Positions 44,370 to 53,082 of a DNA stretch of 64,000 nucleotides are shown here, in pieces. This stretch comes from Mucilaginibacter sabulilitoris (GTDB lineage Bacteria > Bacteroidota > Bacteroidia > Sphingobacteriales > Sphingobacteriaceae): assembly GCF_034262375.1 (NCBI RefSeq), contig NZ_CP139558.1, positions 5,270,001-5,334,000 on the forward strand. Reading direction: 5' to 3'. The notes under the pieces are model-generated. The model did no database searches. It worked only from the letters and a program-made list of their open reading frames with translations, and was not told the origin of the DNA. Positions within the stretch are counted from its first letter, which is position 1. Every line of letters starts with the position of its first letter. The position numbers and the translations under genes were made by a program.

Positions 44370-45050
44370 ATGATCGGAAACTCTGTAATTAAGCTAAACA
44401 ATGTTGATATTTTTCAGCAGTCGCACCTGGTACTATCAAATGTTAACCTGCATGTTGACAAAGGAGATTTTGTATGGCTAATCGGCCAGACAGGATCTGG
44501 TAAAAGCAGCCTGCTTAAAGTAATTTATGGCGACCTGAACATAAAAAATGGCACCGGCCACGCCTGCGGCTATGAGTTAAGCAAACTTGCAGGCCGCGAA
44601 GTTCCGTATCTGCGCCGCAAGCTGGGCATTGTTTTTCAGGATTTTCAGTTACTTACCGACCGCTCTATTGAACAAAACCTGCTTTTTGTGATGCGCGCCA
44701 CCGGCTGGACAGACAAAAAACTGATTGCCGACCGTACACTCGACGTGCTTGAAAAGGTAGGCCTGCGTTCAAAATTAAAGAAAATGCCGCATGAACTATC
44801 GGGCGGCGAGCAGCAGCGTGTGGTTATTGCCCGCGCCTTGCTTAACGACCCGGAGATTATCCTGGCCGATGAGCCAACCGGTAACCTCGATCCCGAAACA
44901 TCCGAAGAAATTGTACTGCTGCTCAAACAGATCAGCCAGTCGGGTACTTCGGTATTAGTTGCAACGCATGATTATCACATCATACGCGCTTTCCCTTCGC
45001 GCATCATCAAGTGCGAAAATGGCAAGGTACTGGAAGATGCGGAGATATAA
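44370..45050 (+). CDS. ftsE: Cell division ATP-binding protein FtsE
   Basis: The 226-aa ABC ATPase has Walker A GQTGSGKSSLLKVIYGD, the Q loop FQDFQLLTDRSIEQN, signature LSGGEQQRVVIARALLNDP and Walker B IILADEPTGNLDPETSE, followed by the H loop VATHDYHII. The sequence around the Q loop and the short length match FtsE, which with FtsX controls peptidoglycan hydrolases at the septum. ftsX is not adjacent, as often in this phylum. Another small ABC ATPase (LolD/MacB type) is possible, but the lack of an adjacent permease favours FtsE. Confidence 0.85.
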   Translation: MIGNSVIKLNNVDIFQQSHLVLSNVNLHVDKGDFVWLIGQTGSGKSSLLKVIYGDLNIKNGTGHACGYELSKLAGREVPYLRRKLGIVFQDFQLLTDRSIEQNLLFVMRATGWTDKKLIADRTLDVLEKVGLRSKLKKMPHELSGGEQQRVVIARALLNDPEIILADEPTGNLDPETSEEIVLLLKQISQSGTSVLVATHDYHIIRAFPSRIIKCENGKVLEDAEI

Positions 45051-45299
45051 CCACTGATTTTGGGGTGATTGTTGTAATTGCGTTGATTTTGACCGTTGAT
45101 TCGGGGTGATTTTTATGATTTCGTTGATTTTTATATGAATCTTAATTGTCTGGACCACGATTTCTGAGATTAAAAGATTATCACGATTATTTGAACAGAT
45201 TAAAAATATCCTATAATCTCAAAATCTGTTTAATCATGGTTCAGATAAAATCAAAGAGGTAATCAACGCCATCAGCGTAATCAAAAAAATCAACGGTCA
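45049..45299. repeat. Dispersed long palindromic repeat, copy 2
   Basis: This 360-nt gap between ftsE and grpE (45051-45409) is mostly one repeat. It begins AACCACTGATTTTGGGGTGATT and ends AAAATCAACGGTCA, with inner arms GATTAAAAGATTATCACGATT and AATCTGTTTAATCATGG. It shares both ends with 19212-19390. No gene is seen in it. Confidence 0.75.
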
Positions 45300-45409
45300 A
45301 CCTGTCACTCCTGCTTAAAAGGCGTCATGGCTTCCTGATAAAATCACATACCACTGACAGCTTGTCGGCTTTAGGGTAATGGCAGGATACTTGATTGGCA
45401 CTATCAGCT

Positions 45410-46006
45410 ATGAATTTTAACGATATGTTGAAGAAAAAGAAGAAAGAAAATACGGATACTACAGAAAATATGAATACGGCAGAACAGGAAAATTTACAGG
45501 ACGGGCAGGATGTGGCCCAAACTGAAGCTACTGAACAGGAAACGGTAGCAACACCAACAGCCGAAGACAAATTGAAAGAAGAACTGGCACAGGCAAATGA
45601 TAAATACCTGCGCTTGTATGCCGAGTTTGATAACTTCAGAAGACGTACCATCAAAGAGCGCGCGGAAGCCCGCGAAACCGAAGGCAAAGAATTGTTGGTT
45701 GCCTTATTACCGGTGCTTGATGATTTTGAGCGTGCCCAGCGTTCAATGGAAAAAGCGGTTGATGTGGCTCCTGTTAAAGAAGGGGTTACCTTGATCCAGA
45801 ACAAGTTAAAAAATATACTCGGGCAAAAAGGCTTAAAAGAAATGGAATCAATAGGCGCACCGTTTGATGCCGACCTGCACGAAGCCATTACCAATATACC
45901 CGCCCCTACCGACGACCTTAAAGGTAAGGTAATTGACGAAATGGAAAAAGGCTATTACCTGAAAGACCGGGTAATTCGCTTTGCCAAAGTGATAGTAGGA
46001 GCATAA
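45410..46006 (+). CDS. grpE: Nucleotide exchange factor GrpE
   Basis: The 198-aa protein has a disordered acidic/Gln-rich N-terminus (about 1-60), a long dimerising coiled coil (ELAQANDKYLRLYAEFDNFRRRTIKERAEA) and the C-terminal beta domain with MESIGAPFDADLHEAI and KGKVIDEMEKGYYLKDRVIRFAKVIVG. GrpE promotes ADP release from DnaK. I start at ATG 45410 (MNFNDMLKKKKKEN); the frame opens 15 nt earlier at TTG. It is 133 nt upstream of dnaJ; dnaK is not in this window. Confidence 0.96.
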   Translation: MNFNDMLKKKKKENTDTTENMNTAEQENLQDGQDVAQTEATEQETVATPTAEDKLKEELAQANDKYLRLYAEFDNFRRRTIKERAEARETEGKELLVALLPVLDDFERAQRSMEKAVDVAPVKEGVTLIQNKLKNILGQKGLKEMESIGAPFDADLHEAITNIPAPTDDLKGKVIDEMEKGYYLKDRVIRFAKVIVGA

Positions 46007-46012
46007 TTGATT

Positions 46013-46135
46013 TCGGATTTGGGATGTTCGATTTGAGATTTTGATATTTCAATTGATCATCCATCCAAACATCAGTGTAAAAATTTAACGATACATAAAT
46101 CCGAAATCGAAATTTCGGGATCCGAAATAAATAAA
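46013..46135. repeat. Dispersed inverted repeat between grpE and dnaJ
   Basis: TTTCGGATTTGGGATGTTCG at the left is mirrored by AAATCCGAAATCGAAATTTCGGGATCCGAAA at the right. It resembles a family with short TTCGGATTT arms; no full second copy is in the window. Confidence 0.55.
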
Positions 46136-46139
46136 GAAC

Positions 46140-47309
46140 ATGGCTAAGAGAGATTATTACGATATACTGGGTGTTGCCAAAGGGGCAAATGCCGATGATA
46201 TAAAAAAGGCATATCGTAAAATGGCTATTAAATATCACCCCGATAAAAACGAAGGTGATAAAGACGCGGAAGAAAAATTCAAGGAAGCAGCCGAAGCTTA
46301 TGAAGTATTGAGCAGTCCTGAAAAACGCCAGCGTTATGATCAGTTTGGTCATGCGGCCAATGCTTCATCGCCAAATGGCGGCGGCTACGGCGGCGGCGGC
46401 ATGAACATGGACGATATATTCAGCCAGTTTGGCGATATTTTTGGCGGCGGCAGTCCGTTTGAAGGTTTCTTTGGCGGCGGCGGTCGCCAGGGTGGCGGTG
46501 CCGGTGGCAGGCGTGTAGCCCGCGGCAGCAACCTGCGTATCAAAGTTCGCCTCACTTTAGAAGAAATTGCTAATGGCGCCGAAAAGAAAATTAAGGTTAA
46601 CAAACAAATAATCTGTAAAACCTGCGACGGTTCGGGCGCTAAAGATAAATCATCGTTCCAAACGTGTAAAACCTGCGGTGGCTCGGGCGCGGTGCGCAGG
46701 GTAACCAATACCATACTGGGCCAGATGCAAACTACCAGCACCTGCCCTACCTGTAACGGCGAAGGTTCAACCATACTGTCAAAATGTAATGTTTGTCATG
46801 GTGATGGCGTAGTTCGCGGCGAAGAACTGATTACTATTAACGTACCTGCCGGTGTAAGTGAAGGCATGCAACTGAGCATGAGCGGCAAAGGTAACGCTGC
46901 CCCACGCGGCGGTGTACCAGGCGACCTTATTATACTCATTGAGGAAATACCTCATGAAACCCTTAAACGCGATGGCAACAACGTAATATATGACCTGCAT
47001 GTAAACTTTGTTGACGCTACTTTGGGCACAACCATTGAAGTACCAACCATTGACGGCAAAGCCAAAATAAAAATTGATCCGGGAACACAGGGCGGTAAAA
47101 TACTGCGCCTGAAAGGCAAAGGCGTACCGGAGGTAAACTCTTATCACCGCGGCGACCAACTGGTGCACATCAACATCTGGACACCAAAAGCGCTGAGCCG
47201 TGAAGAACGCGAACTGCTTGAAAAACTCCAGAACTCACCCAACTTTAAACCCAATCCGGGCAAAAACGAAAAAAGCTTTTTCGAACGGATGAAGGAATAT
47301 TTTGAATAA
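46140..47309 (+). CDS. dnaJ: Molecular chaperone DnaJ
   Basis: The 389-aa type I DnaJ has the J domain with HPDKN (residues about 33-37), a Gly-rich linker (about 78-125), the zinc-finger domain with four CxxCxGxG repeats (CKTCDGSG, CKTCGGSG, CPTCNGEG, CNVCHGDG) and the C-terminal substrate-binding domain. It delivers substrates to DnaK and stimulates its ATPase. Length and domains are normal. Its terminator is split by a MITE insertion (see 47348-47584). Confidence 0.98.
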   Translation: MAKRDYYDILGVAKGANADDIKKAYRKMAIKYHPDKNEGDKDAEEKFKEAAEAYEVLSSPEKRQRYDQFGHAANASSPNGGGYGGGGMNMDDIFSQFGDIFGGGSPFEGFFGGGGRQGGGAGGRRVARGSNLRIKVRLTLEEIANGAEKKIKVNKQIICKTCDGSGAKDKSSFQTCKTCGGSGAVRRVTNTILGQMQTTSTCPTCNGEGSTILSKCNVCHGDGVVRGEELITINVPAGVSEGMQLSMSGKGNAAPRGGVPGDLIILIEEIPHETLKRDGNNVIYDLHVNFVDATLGTTIEVPTIDGKAKIKIDPGTQGGKILRLKGKGVPEVNSYHRGDQLVHINIWTPKALSREERELLEKLQNSPNFKPNPGKNEKSFFERMKEYFE

Positions 47310-47347
47310 GGCTGAGAGCAGAAAGCGGAAAGCCTAAAGCATTTTTT

Positions 47348-47584
47348 AAAGCCCTGGATTTAATACGAGGGCACTGAAAAAGTCCAATTAATATGTGAGG
47401 TAAAAAGGAGGGCTTAAAAAAATCAATTTGATACGTTGAGAATCGTTTATACGACTCGGCGATGAGACTTGTAGGCCTATAAGACAAGGAAAAGGGGTTG
47501 TTCGTGCTTATTGAACAACCCCTTCATTTTTGCCGGATTTTCCGGGACTTTTTCAGTGCCCTCTTTAATACTCCGGGGCTTTTT
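47348..47584 (+). terminator. dnaJ terminator split by a MITE
   Basis: AAAGCCCTGGA (47348-47358) and TCCGGGGCTTT (47572-47582) are 11-bp complementary arms (one G-T pair) followed by TT. Without the insertion the loop would be TTTAATAC. A 197-bp element plus a duplicate of these 8 nt now sits in the loop. Confidence 0.75.
47367..47563. mobile_element. 197-bp MITE with 19-bp inverted repeats and 8-bp target duplication
   Basis: The ends are perfect 19-bp inverted repeats (GAGGGCACTGAAAAAGTCC at 47367-47385 and its complement at 47545-47563), flanked by TTTAATAC on both sides (47359-47366 and 47564-47571). Inside is a perfect 12-bp hairpin (AAGGGGTTGTTC at 47492-47503 with GAACAACCCCTT at 47513-47524). 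No transposase is encoded, so it is a non-autonomous element. The ends resemble those of an IS whose family I cannot fix from sequence alone (IS1182-like is a guess). Confidence 0.88.
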
Positions 47585-47635
47585 GTTTGTTTGCTTATTG
47601 TTTATAACTTGGTACTGAATCAACCATCACTACCT

Positions 47636-48265
47636 ATGAACAATAAACCGGCAACTCAAGTAGCTGTAATTGCTGCTTTTTTACAAATCGCTATTCAACT
47701 TATTTTTATCTACATCGGTACAGATGCTTTCGGCATGAACGTATATCTCCGTTATCTTCTATCTGGATTATCCATGCTTATGTATCTCCTGGTACTCGTT
47801 TTTTTGTTAAGCGTACTCAAATTCTTCAATGAAAAAAACAGCATCATAACCGCTTTTGGTGTGTACATTGTTTTTACTATATTTTATAATATTTTAAACA
47901 TGATTGTTGGCATGTGGGTCACCAATCTTGTTACCTATTATACCGTTACGAGCATTTTTCATTTTTTATTGGTGTTGTATGTGGTTACCATGTCATTTAT
48001 GGTTAAGCATCCGGTAATACGCAAGGGTTTTGTGCTGTTTGCTATTTTATCATTGATAACCGCTGTCACCGTTATGGCTTTGCCTATGTTATTTGGATTA
48101 CTTCATATAGGCTTTCAGGCATACCGGTATATTTACCTGGTAAATGTGCTGCCGCCAGTTGCCGCCATCGTTATTTTTAACAAAACAACCGAAAGCACCA
48201 AAAACCCCGGTTTTACAGGCGACAAACCTTTGTTTAACGACGACCGGTTTAAGCCACTACCCTAA
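47636..48265 (+). CDS. Six-helix integral membrane protein of unknown function
   Basis: The frame is open from 47498, but that part crosses the MITE and the split terminator, so I start at ATG 47636 (MNNKPATQVAVIAAF). The 209-aa product has about six membrane helices and a short hydrophilic C-terminal tail (NKTTESTKNPGFTGDKPLF). No motif identifies its function. It lies between dnaJ and an ABC exporter pair (66-nt gap to the ATPase), and could be in the same transcript as the exporter. Confidence 0.65.
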   Translation: MNNKPATQVAVIAAFLQIAIQLIFIYIGTDAFGMNVYLRYLLSGLSMLMYLLVLVFLLSVLKFFNEKNSIITAFGVYIVFTIFYNILNMIVGMWVTNLVTYYTVTSIFHFLLVLYVVTMSFMVKHPVIRKGFVLFAILSLITAVTVMALPMLFGLLHIGFQAYRYIYLVNVLPPVAAIVIFNKTTESTKNPGFTGDKPLFNDDRFKPLP

Positions 48266-48331
48266 ACTGCTGGTGTAACATTCTTTAATTGTCTGTATCT
48301 AAACCGTACTAATCATTTTTAAAGCCATTAA

Positions 48332-49240
48332 ATGCTAAGCATACGCCACATTGATAAACAATACGCAGGGCACCGGGCCCTAAGCGATGTAAGTCTTGAA
48401 GTAGAAAGCGGACAAATATTCGGGCTCCTGGGGCCCAACGGCGCCGGTAAAACCTCGCTTATACGTATCGTAAACCAGATAACCGCCCCCGATTCGGGCG
48501 AGATTTATTTTAACGGTCAAAAGCTTAACCAGTCGCACATTAACCGCATAGGTTATTTGCCGGAAGAACGCGGGCTTTATAAAAAAATGGAGATCGGCGA
48601 GCAAATGATATACCTCGCCCGCCTGAAAGGCATGAGCCGCGACGAAGCCAACAAGCGTCTCAAATACTGGTTTGAAAAACTGAAGATTGAGACATGGTGG
48701 AAAAAAAAGATCGAAGAACTGTCAAAGGGGATGCAGCAAAAAGCCCAGTTTGTGGCTACCGTGCTGCATGAGCCAGAACTCATTATCCTTGATGAACCCT
48801 TCAGCGGTTTCGACCCGGTAAATGCCGAAGTAATTAAAGACGAGATACTGGAGCTAAACCGTAAGGGCGCCACTATCCTATTCTCCACCCACCGCATGGA
48901 ATCGGTAGAGGAACTTTGCGACGCCATAGCCCTGATCCATAAATCGGAGAAAATACTCGACGGCAAGGTAAAGCAGATCCGCAACTCCTACCGCAACGAA
49001 ACCTACCTGGTAGAGTATATGGGCCAGCAACTGCACTTTAATGGCGTACAACCTTTTGAGGTTATTGGCGAAACCGTTTCTGACGATAACAGCCATACCA
49101 TCCGCATTAAATTAAAGGAGGGCAATAACTCCAACGATGTGCTGCAATACCTTATACCGCAAACCCGTGTTAATATGCTGCAGGAAGTGGTACCCAGCAT
49201 GAACGAAATATTTATTGAAAAAGTAAACCAGATACGTTAA
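48332..49240 (+). CDS. ABC transporter ATP-binding protein, NatA-like
   Basis: The 302-aa ATPase has Walker A LLGPNGAGKTSLIRIVNQ, a Q loop region GYLPEERGLYKKM, signature ELSKGMQQKAQFVATVLHEP, Walker B LIILDEPFSGFDPVN and the H loop STHRMESVEEL. The C-terminal extension (about 215-302) matches DUF4162. The EERGLYKKM and KGMQQK forms are typical of NatA-like exporters. It is 3 nt upstream of the permease gene, forming a two-gene exporter. The substrate (Na+ or a lipid/drug) cannot be told. Confidence 0.92.
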   Translation: MLSIRHIDKQYAGHRALSDVSLEVESGQIFGLLGPNGAGKTSLIRIVNQITAPDSGEIYFNGQKLNQSHINRIGYLPEERGLYKKMEIGEQMIYLARLKGMSRDEANKRLKYWFEKLKIETWWKKKIEELSKGMQQKAQFVATVLHEPELIILDEPFSGFDPVNAEVIKDEILELNRKGATILFSTHRMESVEELCDAIALIHKSEKILDGKVKQIRNSYRNETYLVEYMGQQLHFNGVQPFEVIGETVSDDNSHTIRIKLKEGNNSNDVLQYLIPQTRVNMLQEVVPSMNEIFIEKVNQIR

Positions 49241-49243
49241 ACC

Positions 49244-50494
49244 ATGAACAAAGTATTACTTATTATACAGCGCGAATACCTTACCCGTGTAAGAAAGAGA
49301 TCGTTCATTGCGATGATATTTGTTGTGCCGGGCCTGATACTGGTTATGGGGTTTGTGATAGCATTGGTAGCCAAAAACAGCGACAAGCTAACCGGCATGC
49401 AGGCCATTAATGTAATTGACGAAAGCGGCAACTTCATCTCAAAGTTTCACAATACCGAAAACATCAGGTTTAAACCCGGCGGCCAATCGCTTGAAGCTTT
49501 AAAAGCTATAACCAAGCATGATGAAAATCTGTTGATACTCTCTATCCCCGCCGATTATGAAAAAAAGAATAACGTTAAGGTATTTTCCAAAAAGAAAACC
49601 TCATTAATTGTTACCGGTGAGATAGAAAAACAAATGAACGAGATAGCCATCAATAACGGTATGCTGAAACACCATATCGACCCGGATATTTTACGTTCCA
49701 TTAAAAGCAATATTAGCGTAAATGCTGTTGAAGTTACTGATACGGGTACGAAGGACGCCAACGTGGGCGCCAATATGGGTGTAGGTATTGCGGGTGCTAT
49801 TCTCATCTATTTATCATTATTTATTTATGGTGCACAGGTAATGCGGGGCGTTATTGAAGAAAAAACGAGCCGCATTATTGAGGTGATCATATCGTCGGTT
49901 AAACCTTTTCAGCTCATGCTGGGTAAAATTATCGGGGTTGGGCTGGTTGGCTTAACCCAATTTGGCGCCTGGATTGTTTTATCGGTCATATCAACCAAAA
50001 TTGCCGGGCAGGCCTTTAGTTCGCCCCAGGGCTCTATGATGAGCTTCCTTGCCATTTTGCAAACTATACCACTGGGTTATATTTTGGCTTGTTTCCTGTT
50101 TTATTTCCTTTCAGGCTACCTATTGTACAGCGCCCTGTTTGCCGCAGTAGGTTCGGCGGTTGACAGCGAAACGGAAACACAGCAATTCATGTTCCCCATT
50201 ACCTTACCCTTACTCTTCACCTACATATTATCGGTATCGGTATTATTCCGCGCGCCGGACAGTGCGCTGGCCGTATGGCTTTCTATGATCCCTTTTACAT
50301 CGCCCGTGGCCATGATGGTAAGGATACCGTTTGGGGTGCCTGGCTGGCAGTTGGCCATATCTATGGGCTTAATGATCGCAGGCTTTTTATTTACTACCTG
50401 GGTGGCCTCGCGCATTTACAGAGTCGGCGTGCTTATGTATGGCAAAAAAGTAAGTTTTAAAGAATTGAGTAAATGGTTCTTTTATAAAGAGTAG
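49244..50494 (+). CDS. ABC-2 type permease, NatB-like
   Basis: The 416-aa permease has an N-terminal helix (SFIAMIFVVPGLILVMGFVIALVA), a large extracytoplasmic domain (about 45-170) and five to six C-terminal helices. The ABC-2 signature GVIEEKTSRIIEVIISSVKPFQLMLGKIIGVGLVGLTQF is clear. It forms the membrane part of the exporter with the preceding ATPase. The C-terminus is FKELSKWFFYKE. Family membership is firm; cargo is unknown. Confidence 0.92.
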   Translation: MNKVLLIIQREYLTRVRKRSFIAMIFVVPGLILVMGFVIALVAKNSDKLTGMQAINVIDESGNFISKFHNTENIRFKPGGQSLEALKAITKHDENLLILSIPADYEKKNNVKVFSKKKTSLIVTGEIEKQMNEIAINNGMLKHHIDPDILRSIKSNISVNAVEVTDTGTKDANVGANMGVGIAGAILIYLSLFIYGAQVMRGVIEEKTSRIIEVIISSVKPFQLMLGKIIGVGLVGLTQFGAWIVLSVISTKIAGQAFSSPQGSMMSFLAILQTIPLGYILACFLFYFLSGYLLYSALFAAVGSAVDSETETQQFMFPITLPLLFTYILSVSVLFRAPDSALAVWLSMIPFTSPVAMMVRIPFGVPGWQLAISMGLMIAGFLFTTWVASRIYRVGVLMYGKKVSFKELSKWFFYKE

Positions 50495-50540
50495 CAATAG
50501 ATGATGAGCATACACAATTAAATCAGATACCAGTAAACAC

Positions 50541-50577
50541 AAAAGCCCCCTTTATATGATATAAAGGAGGCTTTTTT
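50541..50577. terminator. Bidirectional terminator between ABC permease and OMP genes
   Basis: AAAAGCCCCCTTTATAT and ATATAAAGGAGGCTTTTTT pair in a long stem around a short loop, with flanking A and T runs, serving both convergent genes. Confidence 0.85.
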
Positions 50578-50591
50578 AATATTAAAATGAA

Positions 50592-51059
50592 TTAGAATGA
50601 GAAGCGTATCCCTAAACCAAACCTGGCTGCAGAGAAATCTGAATTATCGCCTACATAAAACGCGGGGCGCCAATCGAACGACAGATCAAGCGGGGTTGTA
50701 GCAATTTTATAATCTAAACCGGCCATCGGGCGGATATAAAAATCGGTATTGCCATTGCCAAAACCTAAAGCCGGGCCAATTCCCAAATAGTAATTTAAAC
50801 CACCTGCATTTTGGATAGGCGCATTATACTGATAGTATGCGGCCAAATATGTGCCGCCGCCGCCAAATAACAATTCGAGCTGGCCTGCGTTGTTTTTATC
50901 AAAAAAATGCTTTAAGGCCGGACCTACCAGGGTAGAGCCATCACCAAAATCAACTGAAAGGCCCGCAGAATTTTCAGTATCTGTGAATCTTTTTTGGGCC
51001 TGGGCGTTGTTTACAAAGTAAAAAGAAGCGGCTAAAAATAATAATAGTAATTTTTTCAT
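50592..51059 (-). CDS. Small outer-membrane beta-barrel protein
   Basis: The 155-aa protein has a signal peptide ending NAQAQK and about eight amphipathic beta strands, with aromatic residues alternating and a C-terminal Phe (RFGLGIRFSF), typical of small OmpX/OmpW-like barrels in Bacteroidota. It is encoded alone on the minus strand and ends at the shared terminator. The function is not determinable; candidates are adhesion or membrane integrity. Confidence 0.8.
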   Translation of the reverse strand: MKKLLLLFLAASFYFVNNAQAQKRFTDTENSAGLSVDFGDGSTLVGPALKHFFDKNNAGQLELLFGGGGTYLAAYYQYNAPIQNAGGLNYYLGIGPALGFGNGNTDFYIRPMAGLDYKIATTPLDLSFDWRPAFYVGDNSDFSAARFGLGIRFSF

Positions 51060-51465
51060 AATGATTGTTTAGATGAACGAATAAGTACTTTTTTAACATC
51101 CCCTTAAACAAATATCATACCGATTGGGCCTCGGCGGGGTAATTTATATTATGCTTTTAAAGCAAATAAAGCGACTAAAAACAGCCTGTTAAACGCTAAT
51201 TATAGTCTAACAAGCTGCAATACGGCCTTTTATTACATTTGAACAAATAGTATTACAAATTTTTGAGCTGATGAATTACCTATGTATAAATAATAGTACG
51301 ATGGAAATTTGAAATGTTAAAATTGGGTGTATTGTAAACTATTAAATACAATTTACTGTTCCTTGTATGCTTATTTTACAGCCGCAGCTCTGCCTTGTAT
51401 TCAAAATAATACTTAATAATGACCTGAATGTTTAAACAATTTTGGCGATTATTTATTTTAGAAGC
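51060..51465. other. AT-rich divergent gap (OMP / Ppx)
   Basis: No gene is seen in this 406-nt gap. It contains an imperfect hairpin (AGCCTGTTA near 51182-51190 with TAACAAGCT near 51208-51216) and repeats of TATTGTAAACTATTAAATACAAT type near 51330-51352. A small RNA is possible but unsupported. Confidence 0.35.
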
Positions 51466-52392
51466 ATGATTAAACGTGTTGCCGTAATGGATCTTGGTAC
51501 CAATACCTTCCATTTATTAATTGCCGAGGGCTCTGCAGCCAGCTACCGGGAAATCGCACATCGCCAGGAAGCCGTAAAGCTTGGCGAAGGCGGCATAAAT
51601 AAAGGTTACATTTTACCGGAGGCGTACAAACGCGGACTGGATACCATGCTGAAATTCCATGAGCAGATACAGGCCAGTCAGGTGCAGGAGGTGCGGGCTA
51701 TAGCCACATCCGCGTTGCGCAGCTCGTCAAACGGGAACGATTTCATGAAGGAGGTAAAAGCCAAAACAGGTATCGAAATAGAGATCATTAACGGCGACCA
51801 GGAGGCGGGTTTTATTTATAATGGTGTAAAAATGAGCGGCTGTTTATCGGCCAAAAACTCACTGATCATGGATATTGGCGGCGGTAGCGTAGAGTTTATT
51901 TTGGGCAATGCCGATCACATTATCTGGAAACAGAGTTTTGAAATTGGCGCAGCCCGGCTCATGGACCTCTTCCACCGCACAGACCCTATCCCCCCTGCAT
52001 CTATCGAGGCCCTAAACCTCTACCTCGAAGATCATTTATTCGATCTGTTTACCGCGGTTGCGGGGCACAAGGTTGATTGTTTGATTGGTTCATCGGGCGC
52101 GTTTGAAACCTTTGCAGGCGTTATTGAAACAGAGAAGGGCCATACTTTTGATTTGAAAACCATTAAACATTACAGCTTTGATGAAGAAGAACTGCTTACG
52201 CAAACCAACAAATTTGTACAGTCAACCCATCAGCAAAGGGTCGGCAATAAAGCCATTATCCCGGTACGGGTTGATATGATCGTAGTGGCGTCGCTCATTA
52301 CCCGCTTTATTATGCACAAGCTGGATATATACAATGTGTTAATGTGTACCAACTCGTTAAAAGAAGGCGTTTTGGCGGATATGCTGGGTTAA
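51466..52392 (+). CDS. Ppx/GppA family phosphatase
   Basis: The 308-aa protein has the ASKHA-type first strand VAVMDLGTNTFHLLIAEG, the second phosphate loop LIMDIGGGSVEFILGN and the connecting motifs AIATSALRSSSNGNDF and GDQEAGFIYNGVK. Family members hydrolyse polyphosphate ends or pppGpp. At about 310 aa it is the short form without the C-terminal helical domain. I start at ATG 51466; the frame opens slightly earlier at 51442. The gene stands alone, followed by repeat copy A. Confidence 0.93.
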   Translation: MIKRVAVMDLGTNTFHLLIAEGSAASYREIAHRQEAVKLGEGGINKGYILPEAYKRGLDTMLKFHEQIQASQVQEVRAIATSALRSSSNGNDFMKEVKAKTGIEIEIINGDQEAGFIYNGVKMSGCLSAKNSLIMDIGGGSVEFILGNADHIIWKQSFEIGAARLMDLFHRTDPIPPASIEALNLYLEDHLFDLFTAVAGHKVDCLIGSSGAFETFAGVIETEKGHTFDLKTIKHYSFDEEELLTQTNKFVQSTHQQRVGNKAIIPVRVDMIVVASLITRFIMHKLDIYNVLMCTNSLKEGVLADMLG

Positions 52393-52404
52393 TCCCGGTG
52401 ATGA

Positions 52405-52677
52405 AGACTCACCCCGGCATCGCTTCGTTCGCCGACCCTACGGCTTCGTCGCAAAGAGGGTGCAGAAAAAAACGCATCATTGCGAGGCACGAAGCAATCT
52501 CTACATAGGCAGGTCAATGATGCAGATTTAAATTATCTGCCTTGCTTTGTATAGCATAGAGATTATTAATGTTGTGTTTGTTTTTTTAGTGGTAGCAATG
52601 AGCTCACTCCGTTCGGTTGGCTTTGTACCTCGCAAGGACGTGTAGTGATCCAGCATAAGCGCTAATCGGGTAAGTCT
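52405..52677. repeat. Composite repeat, copy A (flanks the radical-SAM operon)
   Basis: It starts AGACTCACCCCGGCATCGC and ends GTGATCCAGCATAAGCGC with GGGTAAGTCT; the outer 10 bp are inverted copies with one mismatch. It contains a TCATTGCGAG-type repeat inside. Copy B at 55278-55582 shares both ends in the same orientation. No gene is seen in the 52393-52755 gap. Confidence 0.75.
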
Positions 52678-52755
52678 AAATTCTGGATCATAAAAGGTAC
52701 TCCGTAAGATGAAAGATTACATTTCTAAATGACAAAATTTCGCTTGATGCATTGA

Positions 52756-53082
52756 TCATAACCCCCCGAAAGACACACACGTTGAAAAGCCTATTGCCAA
52801 AACAAGTATTGCACTCAAAAGCCATATCCAACTTCGCTTGGTTATGGCCATAACAATGCAAACAATTACATGAGCCAGTATTAAAAATGCGTCAAATATA
52901 AACCCTCCGCCATTGGTACCAATTGTTAATAGTGAGGTATAAATTACCAGTACAAGAATATTAATGCCCACAATTTTCATCCCGGCAGCACCTTTATTTT
53001 GCTGCTTTACGGGGATGCTCTTTAACTCTCCGGGATTATTTTCACCAGTGGGTAATGGGTTTTGGTCTTTATTATCTTCCAT
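52756..53082 (-). CDS. Small membrane protein in the radical-SAM operon
   Basis: The 108-aa protein has a polar, Pro/Asn-rich N-terminus (about 1-33) and three hydrophobic segments (IVGINILVLVIYTSLLTIG, FDAFLILAHVIVCIVMAI and IWLLSAILVLAIGFSTC). Its ATG overlaps the stop of the radical SAM gene in TAATG, so translation is coupled. I do not recognise the family. Its place as third gene of a coupled operon suggests a membrane-located partner of the lipid-related enzymes upstream (inference). Confidence 0.7.
   Translation of the reverse strand: MEDNKDQNPLPTGENNPGELKSIPVKQQNKGAAGMKIVGINILVLVIYTSLLTIGTNGGGFIFDAFLILAHVIVCIVMAITKRSWIWLLSAILVLAIGFSTCVSFGGL

Noticed and set aside
45325..45894. 189-aa antisense ORF over grpE
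   Set aside because: It is the complement of a well-conserved GrpE frame, is low-complexity (Ser/Phe rich) and has no motif. It is a shadow of grpE.
46385..46774. Antisense ORF over dnaJ Gly-rich and zinc-finger region
   Set aside because: Its Pro-rich composition is the complement of the Gly repeats in dnaJ; no independent support.
47498..47635. N-terminal part of the 255-aa ORF after dnaJ
   Set aside because: It crosses the MITE end, the target duplication and the terminator arm, so ATG 47636 is the more credible start.
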